Shown here in pieces: positions 25,001 through 36,800 of a stretch of 64,000 bases of DNA. The stretch's first letter is position 1. Each line of letters begins with the position of its first letter. Below the pieces are notes generated by a model, which ran no database searches, was not told the origin of the DNA, and worked only from the letters and a program-made list of their open reading frames with translations. The translations under genes were made by a program, and so were the position numbers. Origin of the DNA: Membranipora membranacea (Eukaryota > Bryozoa > Gymnolaemata > Cheilostomatida > Membraniporidae); assembly GCA_914767715.1 (NCBI GenBank), contig OU612067.1, positions 16,001,001-16,065,000 on the forward strand, given 5' to 3'.

Positions 25001-27652
25001 AATTCCAATTTCTATTTAGCCATAATGATCTCTTTCGCAAATCTCTGGGATTGGCAGTTCAATAAGAGCATAGCTTATCACAAGTGAAATCAAATACCCA
25101 CAACAAATACCACACATTATTCTCATGCAAAAGTTTGATGTTATCTTTATTATTCATCTCAGTGTTGATATTCCATAACGCTTAGAAATCATTGTTTGAT
25201 CATTGATTTAGAAATGACTTGAATAGGCAGCGCAGTGAGAGTATTATTACAGTGGGTGCTGTGAGAGGCATTATTAGTATAGGCAGTGCAGTATTATTTA
25301 CTTAGCTTATCACAACTAGAATCTAATACTGGATCATTCATTAATAATATAGCATAAATTATTGTAAGGCAACATTTAGCATTGTTTATATTATATTATT
25401 CATCTATGCCAACGAGCAAAATCTGAGTTTTTAGCTTACATTCTAAAATCCCCTGAGTAGCATACTTGCCAAGTAATCTAAATACAAAATAGGGAGATTC
25501 CATTTTACGGCGATACTGCACCACAACGTGGTGCTTCGAGGGGGCGAAGCACCCGAGTCACCCACCTGGGGGATTGGGGTCCCGTCTGCAGAAGCTCTGA
25601 GAGCGTTTCCAGCCACTAAGAAGGGCTAAAAAGGTATATTTGACCCCAAATAGTACTAAAATATCAAACTGAGGTGAAATACACTTTAAACAATTACAAT
25701 CAATCCATGGGCCCCTGGGAATCTTACATACATGCCTTTACATTGTCAATGTCCAGTATCAAACACCCCATTGGCAAAGTAGAGACATGTAAGTCCCAGG
25801 GGCCTTTGCCTGTCAAGACAGGCTACAAGTGCCCATGCATCATCAAGATCTGAAAATGTGCTCAGTCACAGACAGTGAGAATCCAGATAAGGTACTATAT
25901 TTTTGTTTGACTAACATTAAATATGTTTCAAAGTCTTTGGTCCGATCCTTGTTAAATTGTAGTGGACCTTTGGAATTGTTAGGTTTCTATTTTCCTTCAC
26001 TTAAATTTAACTTGAGTAGACAGTACTAAAAAATGTGTGATCTGAAAGGAAATGAAAACTAAAGGTATGCACTTGACTAGCTACTTTATATTGTAACCAA
26101 TGACTGTCAGTGTTGTGAGTTATGAGAGGATGCTTTTGGTCATTTACAATAATAGGCTGAATCTTAACAGAACAGGTAAATTTGTTAGGATTGTTAAATT
26201 TGATAATTGCTTTCAATTTTGTGTTCAAAGACCTTAACAGTAACTAGTCAACAACAACATGTGCTTGGAAAACTATCAAAATTGCGATTGGACTGTTTTC
26301 TCTAAAATCTGGAGGAAATAGTGAGATTTACAAAAAGTGGGAGGTGGGTGTAAAAATCTGGAGGGTCACGCCTAAATCGGGAGACTTGGCAAGTATGCTG
26401 AGTAGCCTGAGTTGAACCCAAAAATCTGAGTAACTCGGGCTAAACCTGAGCGGTTGAGAGCCCTGCCGAAAACAATGGGGAGTAAACTGTTCTCATGCTG
26501 GAGCCATACTAATAGATGGTAAATACATTAATATTTGAGTGTTGGCTATGTGTTGTCAGTCCAGATAAGTTATTTCTGCAACCGCCAATGGCAAGAAAAT
26601 GGAGTATAAAAGCAGAAGCATCTACAACAAATTATATCTGTTGCTGGGAAATGGGGATATCTGGCTCCCTCTGGCATAGCTATAAAAGACAGGTGATGTC
26701 AGAGGATATTGGCTAACAATAAAGCTGCCCATTTGCAACCTCTACAGGAGGTTGCTGGCTAAACCTTGCCGGCTGGGAGGATTGATTGATGAATTAAAAA
26801 ATATAAATAAGTAAGAGCTCCACTCCATTATCCCTTACAAAAGTACCACTGGTAACAAGCAAACAACCTGTCCAGTTTTATCATGGTATCGTAAATATAA
26901 TGATGACTCTGGCGCCCACATATTCAAACTTTAGTATCAGATATGAAACTTTGCAGAGTATGAAGCTGTCTCCACAAAGGCAAACACTCCAGGGGTTTGT
27001 AAATTAGAATGAACGATGTGACTTTTGACCAAATTATCACTTTCACTTTCACTTCCCTGAAAACATCTCTCATTTGGTCTTCAAATAAACAAATTCATTA
27101 CGAAATTGTTTACTCAGAATGTACATCAATGAGTGACAGGGTTGGGAAAGAGACCCCTAGCAGGTCTCACTCTATGAGCAATTGGATAGGTGATTTGGAA
27201 GTTTCTATTTAAAGTCCTACCTTACCTCTGTAATAGAACTTGAAGCTGAAAGATGAAGAGTTTCCTGATGTAGATATGTTTAACTCTGAAATGCCAAGGC
27301 TTATTACAACAAAGTTTAGATTAGTCGATTTAGAATCACAATAAACTGTATTCTTTACGGTAAACGCTGCATCCCCTGCACCACATCCAACTTTAGTAAC
27401 ACCGACCAGTGTAACATATCCTGACTGCGATGATCCTAATAGCGTAAGCCTACACTCAGTACTACTCTCTGATGAGTTATGTCTTATTATACCAGCTCCT
27501 CCAGAGCCAACATTGATCACTGTTGGACTGTTAGCTGATCCACATGGTAAGTCATGTATCAGAAGATCCTGAGATGCCGAGTAGTTCACATAATAGAGTA
27601 GGGAGCAAATCTGAATAAATGTCTTCTCTTTCAATGCAGTCAACTTATTCAT
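19042..27652 (-). CDS. R2: CUB-like/CCP receptor with ITAM-like tail; CCP4 frameshifted
   Basis: Exons on the complement: 27652-27226, 24015-23674, 23376-23185, 22991-22779, 21458-21279, 21014-20788, 20361-20323, 19942-19825, 19684-19629 and 19274-19042. They encode a signal peptide, two CUB-like domains, CCP1-4, a 13-residue linker, a membrane helix (IIGSVLGVVGILLTGGLVFF) and a tail. Exon lengths equal R3's for the first five exons. CCP4 is 227 nt where the frame needs 228; a one-base loss creates a TAA at 20823-20821. As read, the product ends before the membrane, giving a secreted ectodomain. The exon is phase 1-1 in the family but is now one base short, so only skipping it whole would restore frame. 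Tail tyrosines: YEEV, YSEN, YENS, YEIV, YTSL. Intron 1 holds a hAT-like insertion. It is the inverted partner of R3. Confidence 0.85.
19996..20040. repeat. Perfect 45-base palindrome in R2 intron
   Basis: Two 22-base arms (19996-20017 and 20019-20040) around a single A at 20018 are exact reverse complements. The arm contains TTAAAATATCCAGTATA, and a related AATATCCAGTAT recurs at 20050-20061. It would form a strong hairpin and may be a small inverted-repeat element. Confidence 0.9.
24128..26851. mobile_element. Non-autonomous hAT-type DNA transposon, 2724 bp
   Basis: The ends are inverted repeats starting CAGTGGTACTTTTGTA, with a further shared TGGAGCTC inside. They are flanked by a perfect 8-base direct repeat GTAACAAG at 24120-24127 and 26852-26859. 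An 8-bp target duplication and CAGTG-type termini are hAT hallmarks. No transposase ORF was seen inside, so it needed one in trans. It lies in R2 intron 1; the matching R3 intron (31293-31792) is only 500 bp and lacks it. Confidence 0.9.
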
Positions 27653-27826
27653 TTTGAATATTTCTAATCTTAAGATGGCAATACTTGTTGATTAGAACTG
27701 TATCATGCTACAGCTATATAACTAATAACCAGTATTAAGCTTATATCAGTATGCTTATAGTCTACTTCCTTATCTGGCAAACTTAGCGTTCCTCTATATT
27801 TATTTTCCAGTAATCCAATGAGCTTA
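27653..27826 (-). promoter_or_regulatory. R2 promoter-proximal region
   Basis: Nearly identical, as reverse complement, to the R3 upstream block 30690-30865. It contains TTATATAG (complement of 27714-27721), about 60 bases upstream of the start codon, a possible TATA element. Conservation of the block in both genes suggests they begin with the same regulation. Confidence 0.5.
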
Positions 27827-27855
27827 GACAAAAGCATATCCCGAGATGGCTAGCT

Positions 27856-28139
27856 GGCTAGTGTGCTCGAACACAGCGCTGGCTAGTGTGCTCGAACACA
27901 GCGCTGGCTAGTGTGCTCGAACACAGCGCTGGCTAGTGTGCTCGAACACAGCGCTGGCTAGTGTGCTCGAACAGAGCGCTGGCTAGTGTGCTTGAACACA
28001 GCGCTGGCTAGTGTGCTCGAACACAGCGCTGGCTAGTGTGCTCGAACACAGCGCTGGCTAGTGTGCTCGAACACAGCGCTGGCTAGTGTGCTCGAACACA
28101 GCGCTGGCTAGTGTGCTCGAACACAGCGCTGGCTAGTGC
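27856..28139. repeat. 25-bp minisatellite, 11 full copies
   Basis: Units begin GGCTAGTGTGCTCGAACACA at 27856 and every 25 bases to 28106, with a partial copy at 28131. Only two variants are seen: ACAGAG in the unit at 27956 and CTTGAA in the unit at 27981. High identity implies recent growth. Confidence 0.97.
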
Positions 28140-28140
28140 G

Positions 28141-28352
28141 CTTGTTGCGCGAGAGGCCCGAGTTCAAATCCCGGTGAAAACAGATTTGTTTTACATACCA
28201 TCTCTTTCACTACTTGGTGGTTTATAGCACAATTATAACATGTTTGATGCGCGAGAGGCCCGAGTTCGAATCCCGGTGAAGACAGATTTTTTACATTTAT
28301 CATCTCTTTTACTACTTGGTGGTTTGTACCACAATTATAACATGTTTGTTGC
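28141..28352. repeat. Tandem duplication of about 106 bp
   Basis: Two copies (about 28143-28246 and 28247-28351) each hold GCGCGAGAGGCCCGAGTTC, AATCCCGGTGAA and CTACTTGGTGGTTT, so the B-box is doubled. Confidence 0.85.
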
Positions 28353-28600
28353 GCTATATTCTATGGCTGTACTCACTGAAAATAATTGAGGGGGGAGTTC
28401 TGCCACCTTATAGGTCAACGATACTCAGGTTGTCTTCAACATAGGTTGCATGGAAAGGACAGCCATTTTAGTTTGCACTTGTAATGACATCGCCAATCGG
28501 CCATCCATCGTAAACTCAATCGACAACCTGAGTGTTTATCATCCACATCCCTGAAGTTTTGTGGCATTTATGATCGCGGCATTTCTAGTAAGTTTAATCA

Positions 28601-29429
28601 CATTTAACTTCCTTATCCTTATCCTTTTGTGCTCAAAGATAGCCTGTGCTCCTAAACACAACAAATTAAATAATGTGGCATGGATCAATTGAATCACTGC
28701 ATGTTTACAGCTTGCATTTCAGTCTAAAAAGTAAAATAGTCGTTGGATTTTTATAAAGGGTTTGATTGGATAAGTTATTCATGATAGGGTCCTGCAAACA
28801 CCTGTCATTGTATTTAGTTATTATTTCAGTTTCATAGTCAAATTCAGTTGGCCCACGCCACATGACCAAATAATTGAAAAACAAATATGTGCCAATAAAA
28901 ACAAAAACCTGCATTGCTTCTGTTGGTTTCAATTTTAGCTCATTATGATTTGACATAATTATGATTTACTGAAGTTATTCCAAATTTTAACTACGAAAGA
29001 ACTGTGAACAAAATTTTCTTAGCACTTAAGCTATAATATATTTTCATTCTCAAATTTCAATCTTGCTCTTTAGCAACTGCTGCCATTGTTTTCAACATTC
29101 GGACAAGTACTGATTGGATTTATTACCCGCAAGTTTAGCACGGATATAATTTGTTTTACCTTTTTGTAACCATCTCTAGTAAAAAGTATTGTTATCATAA
29201 TCGACTTTTTTTGCAGAAAATTATATCACGCTGGTAGTTCTCCATGCCGTACCAAGAATCATAACCAAACAATCACTCACAGGTTAAGCGAAAAGAAGTG
29301 AACTATAATACCTGTACATATTATATTATGAACTTTTATTAACCACCGATCAATGCATGAAGCAAATAAGACCATGTGAAAACAAAAAAGAAAAGAAGCA
29401 ATAAGAAGGCATTGACGTATTTATGAGTA
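28601..29429. other. Non-coding stretch between R2 and R3
   Basis: AT-rich. A short frame at 28705-28956 has no recognisable family or splice context. Confidence 0.4.
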
Positions 29430-30115
29430 TTTATAAAAAAGGCTTTTTCTGCAAAGAGCAATATTGGATTTAGGAAGGGTCGTGGTTTTATGATAGTGCC
29501 TGTAATTTGTTGCTAGGTGATGTAGATGATGGTGATGTGGTTGGCTGGTGTTCTTTCTGACATTATTGACATACTTTGGGCAGCATATGTCCAGATAAAC
29601 ACTTAGTTCTGTTAAATTTAATGCTGCAAGACGCTTCTCATAATGTTCTAACCATGGCAAAATGACCCCGAGACATAACTTCTGTAGTCTTTCAAGAATT
29701 TCCTTGTCCCCTTTCGATAAGTATGGGAACCAACTCGGTGCTGCGTACGAGATCACTGACAGAACTCTGGATCTATAAAATGTGACCAGACTAGACGTGG
29801 AGACCCCAACTTTCCTTAGCCGAATAATGGCATGCACAGCTGGCCTTAACTTACTTATTACAGAGTCAACGTGAACACTGAATCTCATATGATTGTCAAA
29901 GCAAACTCCTAAAAGTTTGACTGATGAATTTTGTGAGATGGGCATGTCATTTATCTTGATAGGATCACAGATGATGTTTTTTTGAAGGGTTAGAGTCAGT
30001 GATTGTGACTTAGTGACAGTTAACAGCATTGAATTTTCTTCACACCAGCTTGCCGCATAATCAGCTGCAGACTGTAGAGGATTGTCATGAAATACGAGAT
30101 ATGCTTTATGTATTG
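29430..30115 (-). pseudogene. 3' fragment of a LINE reverse transcriptase
   Basis: A minus-strand frame contains late RT/thumb landmarks: AASWCEENSM, then VKLLGVCFDNHMRFSVHVDS, then LRKVGVS, FYRSRVLSVISYAAPSWFPY and LERLQKLCLGVILPWLEHYE. This is the part after the catalytic core and is usual in Jockey/CR1-like elements. It is 5'-truncated, as LINE insertions often are. The frame is open for about 200 codons from 30029, so the copy is fairly young. It may belong to the same family as the + strand element at 9-11.8 kb, whose 3' half is missing. Confidence 0.85.
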
Positions 30116-30689
30116 ATAGTATATTTATGTATATATGTATTTATGTATGTTAATAGTATTGGTCGATGAGAGCGGGTTCCATCAGTGCATTTAGTCTAAT
30201 TTTTTTATTCGATGAATCTACACCCCCAGTCAGTAGCCTGTGTGTGTGTAAAACAGTAGCTTGGTGTGTTCCGGGAGGGTGGTATGTTTGACCATTCCTC
30301 CTCGCTTGAAATGGGATTTGTCTTCCCTCTGCAACATCACACAATTTCAAATTATACTTGTAATCTTTTTAGTCTTCATGCTCTATGTTTATGATGCGAT
30401 AAAAAGCAAGCAATTGTAAATTATAGTTGAAAGTTGGTGATAGATTCTCTTAAAATTTTGAGGGTTAAGTTGCATCCCCAATACATAAATTGTGCATTCA
30501 TCACGGCTGAAACTTTTGCAATTTTAGCACATCAATCCACAGGGATGATGTAGCCTGGGCAGGCTGTCATGTCGGAGGTGGCATGACATGATGCTTTTAT
30601 CGCAACACTACAATGCTAAATGGGTATGAGGAGGAAATATTATGAATTTGATTAATGTTTATTAAGTGATTATTACCATTGATTGAGTT

Positions 30690-30865
30690 CATTGGATTGA
30701 GGACCCCAGGCTAAAATAATATAGAGGAACGCTAAGTTTGCCAGATAAGGAAGTAGACTATAAGCATACTGATATAAGCTTAATACTGGTTATTAGTTAT
30801 ATAGCTGTAGCATGATACAGTTCTAATCAACAAGTATTGCCATCTTAAGATTAGAAATATTCAAA
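30690..30865 (+). promoter_or_regulatory. R3 promoter-proximal region
   Basis: Inverted copy of 27653-27826. TTATATAG at 30797-30804 lies about 60 bases before the ATG. The start ATG at 30866 is the one conserved in both paralogues. Confidence 0.5.
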
Positions 30866-33800
30866 ATGAATAAGTTGACTGCATGGAAAGAGAAGACAGT
30901 TATTCAGATTTGCTTCCTTCTCTATTATGTGAACTACTCGGCATCTCAGGATCTTCTGATACATGACTTACGATGTGGATCAGCTAACAGTCCATCAGTG
31001 ATCAATGTTGGCTCTGGAGGAGCTGGTATAATAAGACATAACTCATCAGAGAGTAGTACTGAGTGTAGGCTTACGCTATTAGGATCATCGCAGTCAGGAT
31101 ATGTCACACTGGTCGGTGTTACTAAATATGGATGTGGTGCAGGGGATGCAGCATTCACCATAAGGAATACAGTTTATTGTGATTCTAAATCGACTAATCT
31201 AAACTTTGTTGTAATAAACCTTGGCATTTCAGAGTTAAACATATCTACATCAGGAAACTCTTCAGCTTTCAGCTTTACATATTATTTTAGAGGTAAGTTA
31301 GGTATTCAAACATCAATGTAATCACTAGTTGTTGTTCATGAGCATTATTATCTAATCACGCTCTGTCATTTTGTGTGATAACAAAAGCCTTTTCCACCTA
31401 TTTTCTTCAATAAAATGATCATGGGATCATCACAAAAATAAAATTATCACAAGAACTCTGTAGAAATGCGAGATCAATTTTTTTTTCATATCATTGTAAT
31501 GCTCGTAGTACTGTGAGTAGCAATATAGGGACCTAGTGTGCACCTTACCTGCCAGAATTGAGTTAAGTTCCGACTTTCAAAAACTTTTGGGGTCCTGATG
31601 GGGTCTTCCCAGGGTTTAGCTCCCCTGCTGAAAGCTGAAGCAAAAGAGTCTGCAGTGATTAAAGACAATTTCTTTTTTTTATATATGTTCATAGGGAATG
31701 AAATGCGAAGTTTGCATCTCACATTATTATTGAATTAGTTCTTTACTATTTGATATTACAATAATGAGTGTGTATAATTGTTTATATTTCAGTGGTCCTG
31801 TGTGGTGAGAACACTATGTTGGGGAATGTGTCACTAGATGGCACTATCAGCCCTCCAAATCCGTCAATCAATCTCATCGGACTTCATCCCTGTAATTCTA
31901 TTATCAGTTCTCTCCCCCAAAACGCTCCTTTAAGATTTGAACTTTTAAATCCGAAAATACTAAACGGCCATATGATAAAGATAGGAGAGCGTGACATCAT
32001 AAGAACAACTGATCATATTGGTACAGTCGTAGAAGTTCAGTCTTCACCAGCGGGTACAATACCATTTGCTTGTGAGAGTACCACCGATGCAGATGAGGAT
32101 TCAGCTTCTCTGAGGTTTATGATAAGATATTCAGGTGTGTATAGTAAAATTTCAAACAAATGAGTTTGACTGGCAGCAAATATATCTCCAAGCTCCTTAC
32201 CTGCTTGTGTAAAATTTTGTTGAATGTTTCAATATTATCAGACATAATTTGTACGCTATAGCAGCTGAGCTAGCGTTTCCCCTGTCTGTAATCCATCTGT
32301 TGGCGAATATTTGTCCTTTTACAGACAACAAAGTTAGAAAGTTTTATTTGTGTCTCTGATGAATGTTTTTGAGCACCGTTTCAAAACTGATAATACATCG
32401 GACTCCCCTTTTCGTTAAGGTATTAACTCATTGCACAGAATAAAACAACAATCCATATCTAAACTTGATTGGTCTGACCTGTCGCAAAGCTTGTTGTTTT
32501 CTGAAGACCGACCAGTTAGTTTTGGGTGGTTTCTCAATATATAGGTGTGTGAATATCAATCCGCTCACAAAATCTAATTGACTTTATCAATGTGTGTAAT
32601 TTTCCAGTTTTAAGATGTGCGAATCCCCCCATGATAGAGAATGCTGTGTTCCAGGCTACTAACACATCTTACTACTTACCGAACTCATCTGTAAAGTATC
32701 AATGTCTCAATAACTATCAGCACAACGACAAATCTTATATCACCTGTGAGAGGAATGGGGATGGTGCTACCTGGACAAATGATGTAAAGTGTATAGTAGG
32801 TATGTACCTATTGCATAACAATCTAACAAGAAATCTCGGCCAGCGAGCATCTTAATACTTCACTTTTGATGACCACTCTCTTGCAAAAAAATTGTTGTAA
32901 CGGGAGTAATATCATATAGCCAATGAAAAAAAAAATCTTGGCTGCTTTTGTTGGACCCAGTCTATATTATGAGTTTTGTTGCTGTTTCAGTACCGTGGTG
33001 TACAGAGAAATCACAAGAAGTTGAAAACTCAATACAAACTCAAGTCTCACCAAACAGAACAATAGAGTACACATGTGAAGAAGGATACGAATCTCCAAAT
33101 GGTACAGACTCTGTACTAGTGTTCTGTAGTACTCCAAATAATGAGACAGTACCTTGGACATGGAATGATACACACATTACAGGCATATTCAGATGTACAC
33201 CAGGTGAGAATTCTGAGCACTAAATGGAGGACTTGCAGCAGTTTTTTTGCTTTCTCGCACTTTGATATCTAGGCTTTTCATGCCAACAAAGAACGCTACG
33301 TACAATACTACCTAGCTTGTTACCAATAACCTTCCACCAAGGTCCTTACTCTGCTCTTCTGCACACATTATTAACTTACCAGATTCTGCTTGCCAAAGCT
33401 TACTTCAATATGTCTATATCTGCTACAGTGCAGTGCAACGTAACAGAGCTTTCAACCCTGGCCAATGTTACCATCTCAACTACTAAAGAGACAGTAAATT
33501 ACACAGAGACAGTAGATTTTGAATGTGATGAGGGTTTCACTAAGCTGACAGAGGATTTAGCATGTCAGAGTGATAAAACCTGGTCTAAGTATCAACTGTG
33601 TAAGGAAGGTTAGTCATAGAACACAGCAAAAATCACCTTCTATGGCTTGCGTAAAAATCTATTTGTTATGATTGAATTGAACAAAATAGATTTTCGTTTT
33701 TCTTCAATTAGTTGACTGTGGTTCCGCAGAGATTATAATAAATTTCTTTACTTTTAGACCTCAACTTATTTGGATATTTAGAAATTAGCCGTTGACATTT

Positions 33801-36800
33801 GATGAACGAGGTATCATTTTTTTGATACGGTACCTTTTAATATGTCTAATCACTAACAACTCTTACTAGCATGCTTGGAACGTTTCCTTTTTTCTCTACA
33901 GTGCAATGCAATCTGCCTGAATTTATCAACGCCAATGCATCAAGCTCTCCACTAACATCTCTTCCTTACCGCACTGTACTAAACATAAGCTGTGATCCCA
34001 GCTATCAGCTGCTTAATGGTGGCAGAGAATTGAGTATTATTTGTAATGCAACAGGAAGCTGGAATGTCACCCTTCCAAACAACCCCATCTCAGGTGATGG
34101 GGTAGTGAGATGCGAAAAGATTCCTGGTTAGTCCGAGTTTCTTTTCCAGGCTTTTTTTTGCCATTAGTGAGATGACTTTCACTTTTTATTGAATTAATTT
34201 TGCAAGAATGATATGTTGCGAGGCTTTAACACTTTTTCTTGTTTTTAATATTTGAATGAATATTGGTTCTCTAAACCTCTCTGTTTCTTCTCAAAATAAA
34301 CAGGATAACATCTTTCTTGCTAATGGCTAATTAACCCAGTAAGGTGTAACACGACTGCGAGGATTATATATTTGTACCATTTGTACCATTTGTATCATTT
34401 ATGTTTTAGGTACCACTGGCACAGAGCCACAAGAAGCTGGCACAGGACCTGCTGGGCTCACTGAAATGCAGATAACCCTGATAGCCTCTGTACCGACAGG
34501 AGTACTATTTATAACTGCTGTAGTGATCGTCGCAGTTTGTTGTGTAAGAAAGAACCAAAACCAACCGTAAGTCTGTCCGTGTAGTGGATATCTGTTCGAT
34601 TATTAGAAGCAGACTTGCTTTGTCAGAGCATTAACCTGGGTGTATAAAAGCAGTAGGGATTTATGCCCTGAAAAGACCTGTTACGGGTTTTGCAGCTCCA
34701 TAGAACCTTCATTTTGTTTATCATTTCTGCTCGCTCCCTACTCTAATCCCGCATGGTTTCTAATTGTATTTTTGAATCTCATTGTCTTTGAACCAAAGAT
34801 TTTGAATCGGTGATGGGACATGAACTTGATTCTGCACAATATGGTCCTGAACTGGTCCAGGCTATATGACTAGATGTATAGATATGAGGCCATTTCGTTG
34901 TGGTGAGATCTCGCAGCCTCTAATCATAAGTTACTCCCATGGACCCAAGTACTACTCTACAGGTGTAGTATTGTAAACTGTCCCCCGCGCGAAAACAACC
35001 CCGGGACACTTTACAATATTGTAAACTGTCCCGGGGACACTTTACAATAAAAACAGGCCTATTGTAAACTGTCCCCCCCTATTGTAAACTGTCCCCCCTA
35101 TTGTAAACCGTCCCCCCCTATTGTAAACTGTCCCCCCTATTTGTGACTGTCCATATCGAGAGCCCAGCTGTTTATCACCATTCTAAATGGGTCAGATCAT
35201 CTAAGTGGAGCATACCATGATGTTCTGGCTGCCACTATGATGGCCAAAGTTGTACCATGGGGATGGTGGTGGTATCTCATTGAATGAGTGTATAAAGCCT
35301 CTTTTTCATATGGTACTTTGGGGATCTATTTTTCGCAAACACTAGTTATTTGAAGCTCCTATGATTTAGAGATGTCTGGTTTGCGAAGAAAGGTGCACTA
35401 AGCCAACAGTGGATAGATGTGTAGTTGCCACATCACAGAACACACATACTTTCATTGCAGGTTCATGAGCCGCGCGAAAACAACCACCCCATTCATTCAT
35501 CATAAAATCTACCTCAGTCAAGCATTTGCCTAGGAGTGATGGCAGTCAGTCACAAGTGTGAGCGGGAGAAATAATTACTTTTGAGCTTTTCATATTGTGA
35601 GGATGGGTATTGCACTGTAAAATATTGCTTAAGCCGCGCGAAAACAACCACCCCCTAAGCTGTCTTATAAAGATATCTGTTAAAAAGTCTCAAACATAAT
35701 GAACCATGATTTGGCAGCCATAATTCGATTGTCATAAGGTGACTGTGTACCAAATTTCAGATAAGTAGGTCAGAAGTTAATGACACAACGGATGATATGT
35801 CGTTCTTTGCAAGTTCATGAGCCGCGCGAAAACAACCACCCCATTCATTCATCTTGAAATCTACCTCAATCAAGAATTTGCCTGTGAGTGATGACAGTCA
35901 GTCACAAGTGAGAGTGGGAGAAATAACCGCTTTCGAGTTTTTCATATTGTGCCGCCTGGTATTGGACTGTAAAATATTGCTTAAGCCGCGCGAAAACAAC
36001 CACCCCCCAAGCTGTCTTATAAAGATTATCTGTCAAAAAGTCTCAAACGAAATGAACCATGATTTTCTAGCAATAATGTGATTGTCATGAAGTGACTGTG
36101 TACCTAATTTTGGATTAAAAGGTTAGAAATTAATGACACAACGGATGATATGTCGTTCTTTGCAAGTTCATGAGCCGCGCGAAAACAACCACCCCATTCA
36201 GTCATCTTGAAATCTACCTCAATCAAGCAGGCCGCACAATATGAAAAGCTCGAAAGCGGTTATTTCTCCCACTCTCACTTGTGACTGACTGTCATCACTC
36301 ACAGGCAAATTCTTGATTGAGGTAGATTTCAAGATGAATGAATGGGGTGGTTGTTTTCGCGCGGCTCATGAACTTGCAAAGAACGACATATCATCCGTTG
36401 TGTCATTAACTTCTGACCTACTTATCTGAAATTTGGTACACAGTCACCTTATGACAATCGAATTATGGCTGCCAAATCATGGTTCATTATGTTTGAGACT
36501 TTTTAACAGATATCTTTATAAGACAGCTTAGGGGGTGGTTGTTTTCGCGCGGCTTAAGCAATATTTTACAGTGCAATACCCATCCTCACAATGTGAAAAG
36601 CTCAAAAGTAATTATTTCTCCCGCTCACACTTGTGACTGACTGCCATCACTCCTAGGCAAATGCTTGACGGAGGTAGATTTTATGATGAATGAATGGGGT
36701 GGTTGTTTTCGCGCGGCTCATGAACCTGCAATGAAAGTATGTGTGTTCTGTGATGTGGCAACTACACATCTATCCACTGTTGGCTTAGTGCACCTTTCTT

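Larger units (their letters stand above)
27840..28600 (+). mobile_element. tRNA-derived SINE, family D, with internal amplification
   Basis: Begins with an A-box-like TGGCTAGCTGG near 27847. A 25-bp minisatellite follows, then a B-box-like GAGTTCAAATCCC at 28160-28172, a tandemly doubled segment (28141-28352) and a body shared with 690-985. The A and B boxes of one tRNA-like head have been pushed about 300 bases apart by the repeat growth. Confidence 0.65.

Noticed and set aside
27856-28139. CRISPR-like array
   Set aside because: Units are directly adjacent with no spacers, in animal-type DNA; it is a minisatellite.
28127-28190. tRNA gene at the end of the minisatellite
   Set aside because: The B-box part is doubled and the body is repeated at 690-985, so it is a SINE.
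30150-30350. Small minus-strand gene (66 codons)
   Set aside because: No recognised motif, no splice context; it lies just beyond a LINE fragment and may be part of that debris.
35854-36081. Protein within the foldback element
   Set aside because: The frame spans a repeated subunit and has no family resemblance.
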